Part shown: piece by piece, positions 8,093 to 15,256 of the stretch
How positions within the stretch are numbered: the stretch's first letter is position 1
Layout of the letters: every line of letters starts with the position of its first letter
Assembly: GCF_040654195.1 (NCBI RefSeq)
Contig: NZ_JBFAHM010000013.1
Coordinates: 218,049-282,048 of the forward strand
Length of the DNA: 64,000 nucleotides
Source: Hamadaea sp013361475
Lineage (GTDB): Bacteria > Actinomycetota > Actinomycetes > Mycobacteriales > Micromonosporaceae
Direction: 5' to 3'
Notes under the pieces: model-generated
The model's input: only the letters and a program-made list of their open reading frames with translations
Database searches by the model: none
What the model was told of the DNA's origin: nothing
Translations under genes and position numbers: made by a program

Positions 8093-9571
8093 TCAGTCCT
8101 CGGCCGGCCCGCGGCCGCCTCGCCGTCCCCTTCCGGCTCCCGCCTCGGCGCGGGAGGGCGCCCGGGGGGTGGGCGCCGATGTCGTGGCGGCGTCCGGCGG
8201 GCGGTGCCGCCGGGCGATCGCGGGCAACGGGGCCCAGAGTAGCTGTACCCACTTGCCGCTCGGACGGGCGTGCAGGGCTGCCGCCGCCGCGGGTTCGGTG
8301 CGGGCGAACGAGGCCAGCATGCCGACCGCGGCCAGCGAGACCACCAGCGCACTGCCGCCGTGTGAGATGAACGGCAGCACCAGGCCGGTGACCGGCAGCA
8401 ACCGGATCACGCCGCCGATGTTGATCAATGCCTGGCTGATGAACCAGATCGTGACGGCGGCCGCCGCGATCCGGCGGAAGGCGTCGGGCACCCGGCGGGC
8501 GATCCGCAGCCCCGTGTACGCGAGCACGGCGAACAGCGTCACCACCATCAGGCAGCCGACGACCCCGAGTTCCTCGGCGATGACGGCGAAGATGAAGTCG
8601 TTGTGCGCCTCGGGCAGCCAGTTCCACTTCAGCGAGCCGTTGCCGAGCCCGACGCCGAACCAGCTGCCGTCGGCGATGGCGTACCAGCCCTGCTTGATCT
8701 GGAAGCAGTTCTCGTTGCTGTTGCAGTTGGCCGGGTCCAGGAAGGCGGTGAACCGGTCCTTCCGGTAGTCCTTGCCGGGGGCGAAGACGAGCAGGATGAT
8801 GCCGAGCAGGGCCACTCCGAGCATCCCGGCGAACACCCGCCCGCGTACGCCGGCGACGAAGAGCATGCCGACGAAGATCGCCAGCAGCACGAGCATGGTG
8901 CCGAGGTCGGCGTACCCGACGAGGACGAAGAGCAGGCCGACCGCCGGGAACAGCGGTGTCCACAGCTCTCGCCACTGGAGGATGCGGTCGCCCTTGCGGA
9001 CCAGCACATCGGCGCCCCACACGACCAGGGCGAACTTGGCCAGCTCGGAGGGCTGGAGGACGACCGAGCCGATGGACAGCCAGAGGCCGCTCGCCTCGAC
9101 CGGCCCCCACTGGGCGGTGGACTGGTTGCGCAGCGAGGCGACGAGGTTGATCAGGTCCAGCAGGGCCAGAAGCGCGATGGCGACCATCAGCAGGAGCCGG
9201 GCCACCGCCCGATAGGTGCGCCGGGGCAGCCGCTGGCAGACCCAGAAGGCGACCAGGCCGACGGCGGCCGCGGCCAGCTGCTGGACGAGCGAGCCGTAGG
9301 GGCTCAGGCCCTTGCTGTAGTTCGTGACGGCGGTCGCCGAGAAGACCATCGTGAGCCCGATGATCAGCAGCAGCCCGACGCAGGCCAGCAGCAGGTAGTA
9401 CGAGGCCAGCGGCCGGTCCAGCAGGCCGCGCAGCGCCGAGACGAAGGCCAGCACGGTGCGCTGCGGATCGAAGGGCGGCCGGGCCGGTCGCGCGTCCTGG
9501 ATCGTGCCCCGGGCGGAGCCGGTCCCCTCCGCCGGGGATGGCGGATCGGGTGTGCCGGTCGCCTGCGTCAT
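8093..9571 (-). CDS. ftsW: Septal peptidoglycan glycosyltransferase FtsW
   Basis: A SEDS-family lipid II polymerase that works with FtsI at the septum. The 492-residue protein has a cytoplasmic N-terminal tail (about 1-55), some ten hydrophobic segments, the QPSELAKFALVVWGAD motif and the C-terminal FISHGGSALV motif. A large extracytoplasmic loop contains the stretch CNSNENC with two cysteines. The Arg/Pro-rich C-terminal tail (about 445-492) is cytoplasmic and probably contacts FtsZ or regulators. It lies 9 bases after murD and 11 before murG. Confidence 0.95.
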   Translation of the reverse strand: MTQATGTPDPPSPAEGTGSARGTIQDARPARPPFDPQRTVLAFVSALRGLLDRPLASYYLLLACVGLLLIIGLTMVFSATAVTNYSKGLSPYGSLVQQLAAAAVGLVAFWVCQRLPRRTYRAVARLLLMVAIALLALLDLINLVASLRNQSTAQWGPVEASGLWLSIGSVVLQPSELAKFALVVWGADVLVRKGDRILQWRELWTPLFPAVGLLFVLVGYADLGTMLVLLAIFVGMLFVAGVRGRVFAGMLGVALLGIILLVFAPGKDYRKDRFTAFLDPANCNSNENCFQIKQGWYAIADGSWFGVGLGNGSLKWNWLPEAHNDFIFAVIAEELGVVGCLMVVTLFAVLAYTGLRIARRVPDAFRRIAAAAVTIWFISQALINIGGVIRLLPVTGLVLPFISHGGSALVVSLAAVGMLASFARTEPAAAAALHARPSGKWVQLLWAPLPAIARRHRPPDAATTSAPTPRAPSRAEAGAGRGRRGGRGPAED

Positions 9572-9580
9572 GCCCGCCCC

Positions 9581-10966
9581 TCAGCCGCCTTGCTCGCCGG
9601 TCAGCGCCCGGACGGCGGCGGCGTACGCCGAACCTCGATGGTCATACCCGTGGAACATGTCCTTGCTGGCCGCGGCCGGAGCGAGCAGCACGGTGTCGCC
9701 CGGCTGCGCGAGCTGTGCCGCGGCCGCGACGACCTCGCCCATCGCTCCATCATCAGTCCTGGCGACCTGGACGACGGGGAGCTCGGGCGCGTGTCGCGCC
9801 AACGCGGCCGCGATCTGCTCGCGGTCCACCCCGAGCAGCACGGCCCCGGTCAACCGGGGCACGACCGTCCGGACCAGCTCGTCGACGTCTACACCCTTCA
9901 GCTGGCCGCCGGCGACCCACACGATCCGCGGGTACGCCGAGAGCGACGCCAGCGCCGCGTGCGGATTGGTCGCCTTACTGTCGTCCACATAGGTCACACC
10001 GGCCACCGTCGTCACGTACGCGTTCCGATGCGGCTCGGGCACGTATCCGGCGAGCCCGTCGCGGATGGCCTCGACCGGAACTCCGTACGCCACGGCCAGC
10101 GCGGCGGCGGCGAGCGCGTTGGCGACGTTGTGCGTACCGGCGGGCTTGATCCGCTCGGCCTCGATGATCGGCTGCCCGTCCGGTGTCGTCAGCCAGCCGT
10201 CCAGCACACCGAAGGTCGCCGGGGACGGCGTACCCAGCGTGAAGAAGACCGGCGCGGATCCGCCCGCCCGGTGGAGTGCGGCGGCGACGCGGGCGTCGTC
10301 GGCGTTGCCCACGGCGACTCCGGTCCCAGCCCGGGCCGACCGCCAGATCGCTTCCTTCGCTCCCGCGTACGCGTCGAAGTCGCCGTGCCATTCGAGATGG
10401 TCGTCGGCGAGGTTGAGGATCGCCCCCGCCTCCGGCGCCAGTCGCGACGACCAGTGGAGCTGGAAGCTGGACAGTTCGACGGCGAGCACGTCGAGCCCGT
10501 CCGGCAACTCCACCAGCGGCTCGCCGATGTTGCCGAACGCGCCGGTCCGATGCCCGGCGGCCCGCAGGATCGCCTCGAGCATCGTGACCGTGGTCGTCTT
10601 GCCGTTGGTGCCGGTCAGGGCCAGCCAGGCGGGCGCGCCCGGGCCCCGCAGCCGCCAGGCCAGTTCGGGTTCGGAGTAGACGTCGATTCCCGCCGCCACC
10701 GCTGCGGCAGCGAGCGGGTGGTACGGCGGCACGCCCGGCGAGACCACGACATCCGATACTCCGGACAAGAGTCCCGAATCCACCGAGCCCGCAGCGTCGG
10801 AGACGACGATCCGAGCGCCGAGATCGCCCAGCGCCGAGAGAGCGGCCGTCGGCTTCTGGTCGACGACCGTGACCCGCGCCCCGTGCTTGAGCAGCGCCCG
10901 GGCGCTCGCGGCCCCGGCGGTGCCGGAGCCGACCACGAGCACGGCACGGTCGTCGAAGGAACTCAT
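9581..10966 (-). CDS. murD: UDP-N-acetylmuramoyl-L-alanine--D-glutamate ligase MurD
   Basis: MurD adds D-Glu to UDP-MurNAc-L-Ala. The 461-residue protein has an N-terminal Rossmann part with VLVVGSGTAGAASARALLKHGA, the ATP loop LTGTNGKTTTV, the ELSSFQL motif and the C-terminal YVDDSKATNPHAA and LLAPAAASKDMF. These are standard MurD features. It abuts mraY (TGATG overlap at 10966) and ftsW (9-base gap), so it is inside the operon. Confidence 0.96.
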   Translation of the reverse strand: MSSFDDRAVLVVGSGTAGAASARALLKHGARVTVVDQKPTAALSALGDLGARIVVSDAAGSVDSGLLSGVSDVVVSPGVPPYHPLAAAAVAAGIDVYSEPELAWRLRGPGAPAWLALTGTNGKTTTVTMLEAILRAAGHRTGAFGNIGEPLVELPDGLDVLAVELSSFQLHWSSRLAPEAGAILNLADDHLEWHGDFDAYAGAKEAIWRSARAGTGVAVGNADDARVAAALHRAGGSAPVFFTLGTPSPATFGVLDGWLTTPDGQPIIEAERIKPAGTHNVANALAAAALAVAYGVPVEAIRDGLAGYVPEPHRNAYVTTVAGVTYVDDSKATNPHAALASLSAYPRIVWVAGGQLKGVDVDELVRTVVPRLTGAVLLGVDREQIAAALARHAPELPVVQVARTDDGAMGEVVAAAAQLAQPGDTVLLAPAAASKDMFHGYDHRGSAYAAAVRALTGEQGG

Positions 10967-12075
10967 CAGCTGACCGCGCTCAGGAAGTCGGCGTAGAAGA
11001 TGCCCAGCGCGACCGCCACGCCGATGCCGGCGATGATCCAGAAGCGGATCACGATGTTGACCTCGCTCCAGCCCACTAATTCGAAATGATGCTGGAGAGG
11101 TGACATGCGGAAGACCCGTTTACCGGTGGTCTTGTAGGAGATCCGCTGGATGATCACGCTCATCGTGACGATGACGAACAACGCGCCCAGGATCGGCAGC
11201 AGCAACGTGGTGCGGGTGGAGACGGCCAGGCCGCCGACCAGGCCGCCCAGGCCGAGCGCGCCGGTGTCGCCCATGAAGATCCGGGCCGGGTACGCGTTCC
11301 ACCACAGGAAGCCGACGCAGGCCGCCGCGGCAGCCGCCCCGATCATGGCTATCTCCAGCGGGTCTCGGACCATGTAGCAGTAGCCCGACTTGTACGCGGG
11401 GTCGGCGCACCAGTGCCGGTACTGCCAGAACCCGATGAACGCGTACGCCGACAGGACCATGAACGAGGCGCCGGTGGCGAGACCGTCGAGACCGTCGGTG
11501 AGGTTGACGCCGTTGCTGGCCGCGAGGATGACCAGGACGAAGACGATGATGGCGCCGATCCGGCCGAGCTCCAGCCAGTCGATGTCGCGGATGAACGACA
11601 GCTTCGTGCTGGCCACGGTCTGCTGGTTGGTGCTCTTGAACGCGTCGATCGGCCAGATCGCGATGACGCCGAAGACCACGCCGACGATCAGCTGGCCGAG
11701 GAGCTTGCCGCGTTCCTTGAGGCCTTCGCTGTTGCGCTTGCGTACCTTGAGGAAGTCGTCGATGAAGCCGACCGCGCCGCAGAACACGAACAGCCCGAGC
11801 AGGACCAGGCCGGTGATGGTCGGGCGGACCTGGCCGATCTGCGCCTTGGGCAGGGTGATCAGGGCGATGTGCCCGGCGACGTACGCGATGACGGTCGAGA
11901 CGATGAAGACGACGCCACCCATCGTGGGGGTGCCCTTCTTGGTCTGGTGCATCTGCGGTCCATCGGAGCGGATCGGCTGACCCGCCTTGAGCCGGGTGAA
12001 CGCGCGGATGGCCAGCGGCGTACCGAACAAGGAGACCGCGAACGCCACGATGATGGCGACGAAAACCGCCCTCAT
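10966..12075 (-). CDS. mraY: Phospho-MurNAc-pentapeptide transferase MraY
   Basis: MraY moves phospho-MurNAc-pentapeptide from UDP to undecaprenyl phosphate, making lipid I. The 369-residue polytopic protein shows about ten hydrophobic segments and the family motifs MHQTKKGTPTMGG, GFIDDFLK, NLTDGLDGLATG and FMGDTGALGLGG, plus MSPLQHHFE near the C-terminus. The aspartates of those motifs are the catalytic and Mg-binding residues. The ATG overlaps the stop of the last 25-codon mini-ORF upstream (ATGA), which may control its translation. Confidence 0.97.
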   Translation of the reverse strand: MRAVFVAIIVAFAVSLFGTPLAIRAFTRLKAGQPIRSDGPQMHQTKKGTPTMGGVVFIVSTVIAYVAGHIALITLPKAQIGQVRPTITGLVLLGLFVFCGAVGFIDDFLKVRKRNSEGLKERGKLLGQLIVGVVFGVIAIWPIDAFKSTNQQTVASTKLSFIRDIDWLELGRIGAIIVFVLVILAASNGVNLTDGLDGLATGASFMVLSAYAFIGFWQYRHWCADPAYKSGYCYMVRDPLEIAMIGAAAAAACVGFLWWNAYPARIFMGDTGALGLGGLVGGLAVSTRTTLLLPILGALFVIVTMSVIIQRISYKTTGKRVFRMSPLQHHFELVGWSEVNIVIRFWIIAGIGVAVALGIFYADFLSAVS

Positions 12076-12149
12076 GCGGTCACCGTCCTACGGCCGGCGA
12101 CCGCCTGAGAAAAACTGCGCTTGCCGATGATCGACCTCCGGCCGCTCAT
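12072..12149 (-). CDS. 25-residue mini-ORF, copy C, coupled to mraY
   Basis: Third of three tandem units reading from murF to mraY. It encodes 25 residues beginning MSGRRSIIGK and ending AVAGRRTVTA; it differs from copy B by Leu to Phe at residue 13. Its ATG overlaps the stop of copy B and its TGA overlaps the mraY ATG, both as ATGA. An AGGACGG Shine-Dalgarno-like stretch lies 7 bases before the next start, inside the ORF's own 3' end. The family is not known to me, and whether the peptide accumulates is unknown. Confidence 0.5.
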   Translation of the reverse strand: MSGRRSIIGKRSFSQAVAGRRTVTA

Positions 12150-12294
12150 GCGGTCACCGTCCTACGGCCGGCGACCGCCTGAGAAAGACTGCGCTTGCCG
12201 ATGATCGACCTCCGGCCGCTCATGCGGTCACCGTCCTACGGCCGGCGACCGCCTGAGAAAGACTGCGCTTGCCGATGATCGGCCTCCGGCCGCT
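12073..12294 (-). repeat. Three tandem 74-bp units between murF and mraY
   Basis: Units start at 12073, 12147 and 12221 with an exact 74-base period and only three visible differences among them. Each holds an imperfect inverted repeat (TCAGGCGGTC with GACCGCATGA in the mRNA sense) whose loop carries the AGGACGG sequence and whose 3' arm contains the next ATG. The period is two bases more than a codon multiple (24 codons plus two), which is what makes each ATGA overlap work. The array therefore looks like both a repeat and a chain of coupled mini-cistrons. Confidence 0.9.
12146..12223 (-). CDS. 25-residue mini-ORF, copy B
   Basis: Middle unit of the tandem array between murF and mraY. It has the same 25-codon layout, ATGA overlaps at both ends and an internal AGGACGG near the 3' end. 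It reads MSGRRSIIGK at the start and AVAGRRTVTA at the end. Against copy A it has Ser instead of Pro at residue 6. The near identity of the three units points to recent tandem duplication. Confidence 0.5.
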   Translation of the reverse strand: MSGRRSIIGKRSLSQAVAGRRTVTA

Positions 12295-12297
12295 CAT
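12220..12297 (-). CDS. 25-residue mini-ORF, copy A, coupled to murF
   Basis: First unit after murF. The murF stop TGA and this ATG share bases as ATGA (12294-12297). The product starts MSGRRPIIGK and ends AVAGRRTVTA. A related single copy at 39711-39788 sits in the same kind of position between two other genes, also with ATGA overlaps and exactly 78 bases, so this is a recurring module rather than a local accident. Confidence 0.5.
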   Translation of the reverse strand: MSGRRPIIGKRSLSQAVAGRRTVTA

Positions 12298-13703
12298 GCG
12301 GTGGCCTCCTCAGCCGGCGCGCGCAGCGCGTCGACGACTTGCCACGTCCGATAGCGCGAGCCCTTCACCAGCACGACGTCGCCGGGGCGCAGCCGCTCCC
12401 CGAGCAGCGCGACGGCCGCGTCCTGATCGCTGACCAGCACCGAGTCTCCTCCCCATCGCGCCACCGCCGTCGCTCCGTCGCGAATCGGCGCGGCGTTGTC
12501 GCCGACCACGACCAGCAGGCTCACGTCCGTCTCGGCGGCGATCCGGCCCACCTCTTCGTGCCCGGATCGCTCGTGCTCGCCGAGTTCGGCGTGATAACCC
12601 AGCACCGCCACCGTGCGGCGGGCGGGTCCGTCCGGGGCGCTGCCCAGGGCGGCCAGCGCGCGCAGCGCGGCGGCGGTCGAGGCCGGATTGGCGTTGTACG
12701 AGTCGTCGATCACCGTGACACCGTCGGCACGGTCGAAGACATCCATCCTTCGGCTGGAGACCGCGCGCAACGTGGACAGCCCATCGCCACACTCGGTCAC
12801 GGTCATCCCAGCCGCTCGCGCCACGGCCGCCGCGGCCAGCGAGTTGCCCACCTGGTGGGCGCCGGCCACGGTCAGGGTCACGGCCGTCTCGCCTTCCGGC
12901 CAGATCAGCTTGTACGCCGGACGCCCGAGCCCGTCGAGGGTGACGTCGTCGGCGCGTACCACGGACAGCTCAGACGTGCCCACTCCGACGACCTGAGCGC
13001 GGGTGCGCGACGCCATCGCCGCCACCCTGGGGTCGTCGACGTTGAGGATCGCCACGCCGTCGGCGGGCAACGCCTCGACCAGTTCGCCCTTGGCCTCGGC
13101 GATCTTGTCCTGCGACCCGAACTCGCCGATGTGCGCGACGCCTACGTTGATCACCACGCCGATCTTGGGCGGGGCGATGCCGCAGAGGTAGGTCAGGTGA
13201 CCCGGCCCGCGCGCGCCCATCTCCAGGACGAGGAAGCGGGTCTGCTCATCGGCCATGAGGGCGGTATGCGGGAGGCCGAGTTCGTTGTTGAACGTGCCGG
13301 GCGGGGCGACCGTCGGGCCGAGGCGCGACAGCAGCTGGCCGATCATGTCCTTGGTGCTCGTCTTGCCGGACGAGCCGGTGATCCCGATGACGGTGAGCTG
13401 CGGCAGCCGGTCGAGCACCGCGCGCGCCAGTCGTCCGATCGCCGTCAGCGCGTCGTCGACCAGCACCATGGGAACGCCTGGGACGGCGCGGGTGCCGAGG
13501 ACCGCCGTGGCCCCGTCGGCCACCGCGCGGGCGGCGAAGTCGTGCCCGTCGACGTTGGCCCCGGGGAACGCGACGAACAGGCCGCCGGTCAGATCCCGGC
13601 GGGTGTCGTACTCGACCGGGCCGGTCACCGCGGTCTCGGAGTCTGCCTCGCTGAGCGTGCCGCCGACGGCCGAGGCGATCTCGGCCAGCGTCATCCGGAT
13701 CAT
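12294..13703 (-). CDS. murF: UDP-MurNAc-tripeptide--D-Ala-D-Ala ligase MurF
   Basis: MurF adds D-Ala-D-Ala to the UDP-MurNAc tripeptide, finishing the pentapeptide precursor. The 469-residue protein has the ATP loop GITGSSGKTSTKD, the FNNELGLPHT motif, the LEMGARGPGHL motif and the C-terminal VIDDSYNANPAS signature, all MurF-specific. The ATG overlaps the murE stop (13700-13703) and the stop overlaps mini-ORF copy A, so its coupling to mraY passes through the mini-ORF array. Confidence 0.96.
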   Translation of the reverse strand: MIRMTLAEIASAVGGTLSEADSETAVTGPVEYDTRRDLTGGLFVAFPGANVDGHDFAARAVADGATAVLGTRAVPGVPMVLVDDALTAIGRLARAVLDRLPQLTVIGITGSSGKTSTKDMIGQLLSRLGPTVAPPGTFNNELGLPHTALMADEQTRFLVLEMGARGPGHLTYLCGIAPPKIGVVINVGVAHIGEFGSQDKIAEAKGELVEALPADGVAILNVDDPRVAAMASRTRAQVVGVGTSELSVVRADDVTLDGLGRPAYKLIWPEGETAVTLTVAGAHQVGNSLAAAAVARAAGMTVTECGDGLSTLRAVSSRRMDVFDRADGVTVIDDSYNANPASTAAALRALAALGSAPDGPARRTVAVLGYHAELGEHERSGHEEVGRIAAETDVSLLVVVGDNAAPIRDGATAVARWGGDSVLVSDQDAAVALLGERLRPGDVVLVKGSRYRTWQVVDALRAPAEEATA

Positions 13704-15235
13704 GCCGGCTCCCCCTCCCGGGCGTCCGCCAGCGCGGCCGCGGTGAGTGCGTCGGCCAGTTCCACCCGGTCGTCGAACGGCAGCACCTCAGTGCCGACCT
13801 CCTGACCGGTCTCATGGCCCTTGCCGAGGACTGCGATGACGTCTCCCATACGCGCGCGGCGGACGGCCTCGTCGATCGCCTGCCGACGCCCGGCGATCTC
13901 GACGACCTCAGCCGGGGTGGGCACACCCGCGATGAGCTCGGCCCGGATCTGCGCCGGATCCTCGGTCCGCGGATTGTCGTCGGTGACGATGAGCAGATCA
14001 GAGCCGTCGGCGGCGGCCTTGCCCATGATCGGGCGCTTGCCCCGGTCACGATCCCCGCCCGCGCCGATGACGCAGATGAGCCGCCCGCTCCGGTAGTCCG
14101 CCAGTTCGCGTAGCGCCTTCAACGCGGCCACGATCGCGTCCGGCTTGTGCGCGTAGTCGACCACGCCGACGACGTCCCGGCGGGAGTTCGCGGGGCTCGG
14201 CACCCGCTCCAACCGCCCCGGTACGCCGGGACACGCGGCGATGCCGTCGGCGGCCGTCTGCGGGTCCACTCCGACCTCGGTCAGCGCGGCCAGCGCCAGC
14301 AGTGCGTTGGCCACGTTGTGGCGGCCCGCCAACGCGACCCCGGCCCGCACCGGCGCACCCCCCGGCCCGTACGCCGTGAACTGCTGGTCGTAGCCGCCGG
14401 AGACGCTTTCCGCGTACCAGCTGGCCTTGCTGTCGCCCGACGCGGAGTAGGTGACGGTCGAGGGCTTGAGGAGCGGGGTGAGCGCGGGGTCGTCGAGGTT
14501 GAGCACCTCGGACCGGGCGCGGCCGTCGAAGAGCGAGGCCTTGGCGGCGAAGTACTCCTCGGTGCCGGCGTGGAAGTCGAGATGGTCGAGCCCGAAGTTG
14601 GTCCAGCCGGCCACCGCGAAGCGGACGCCGCCGACCCGGCCGAGGGCCAGCGCGTGGCTGGAGACCTCCATGACGACCGCCGTGACCCCGTTCTCCTTGG
14701 CCACCGCGAGCAGCGCGTGGAGGTCGGTCGCCTCGGGCGTGGTGCGTTTGCTCGTGACGCGCAGGTCGCCGAGCCGGGTCTCCACGGTGCCGATGATGCC
14801 GGTGACGTGCCCCGCCGCCCGCAGCCCCGACTCGATCAGGTACGCCGTCGACGTCTTCCCGGCGGTCCCGGTGATGCCGATGAGCACCAGTTCGCGGCTC
14901 GGTTCGCCGTAGACGCGATCGGCGACCAGCCCGAGCACCGCCCGGGGATCGTCGACGATCAGCGCGGGCAGCCCGGCGGCGGCCGCCGCCTCGGCCCCCG
15001 CGGCGTCGGTCAGGACGGCGACCGCCCCGGCCTCCGCCGCCTGGCCGACGAACTCGGCGCCGTGCCGGCGGGAACCCGGCAACGCGGCGTAGAGATCACC
15101 GGGGAGCACCTCGTCGCTGGCGTGCGTCACGCCGCTCACCAGCGGTCCCGGCTCGGTGGCCGGGAGCGAGAGCAGCGCACCCAGGGTGGCCAGCGCCACG
15201 GGCTCGCAGGACGCGGGTCGGAGACTGACAGGCAC
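13700..15235 (-). CDS. murE: UDP-MurNAc-tripeptide synthetase MurE (meso-DAP type)
   Basis: MurE adds the third residue of the stem peptide. The 511-residue protein has the ATP loop GITGTAGKTSTAY, the MEVSSHAL motif, NFGLDHLDFH and a DNPR motif within VTDDNPRTED. DNPR is the known signature for meso-diaminopimelate specificity, so the wall is predicted to carry meso-DAP. It lies 21 bases after ftsI and overlaps murF by 4 bases. Confidence 0.96.
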   Translation of the reverse strand: MPVSLRPASCEPVALATLGALLSLPATEPGPLVSGVTHASDEVLPGDLYAALPGSRRHGAEFVGQAAEAGAVAVLTDAAGAEAAAAAGLPALIVDDPRAVLGLVADRVYGEPSRELVLIGITGTAGKTSTAYLIESGLRAAGHVTGIIGTVETRLGDLRVTSKRTTPEATDLHALLAVAKENGVTAVVMEVSSHALALGRVGGVRFAVAGWTNFGLDHLDFHAGTEEYFAAKASLFDGRARSEVLNLDDPALTPLLKPSTVTYSASGDSKASWYAESVSGGYDQQFTAYGPGGAPVRAGVALAGRHNVANALLALAALTEVGVDPQTAADGIAACPGVPGRLERVPSPANSRRDVVGVVDYAHKPDAIVAALKALRELADYRSGRLICVIGAGGDRDRGKRPIMGKAAADGSDLLIVTDDNPRTEDPAQIRAELIAGVPTPAEVVEIAGRRQAIDEAVRRARMGDVIAVLGKGHETGQEVGTEVLPFDDRVELADALTAAALADAREGEPA

Positions 15236-15256
15236 GCTTGAGCACCCTACCGGAGG

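Noticed and set aside
12073..12297. CRISPR array
   Set aside because: The units are contiguous 74-bp tandem repeats with no spacers, and each is an ORF with ATGA joints.
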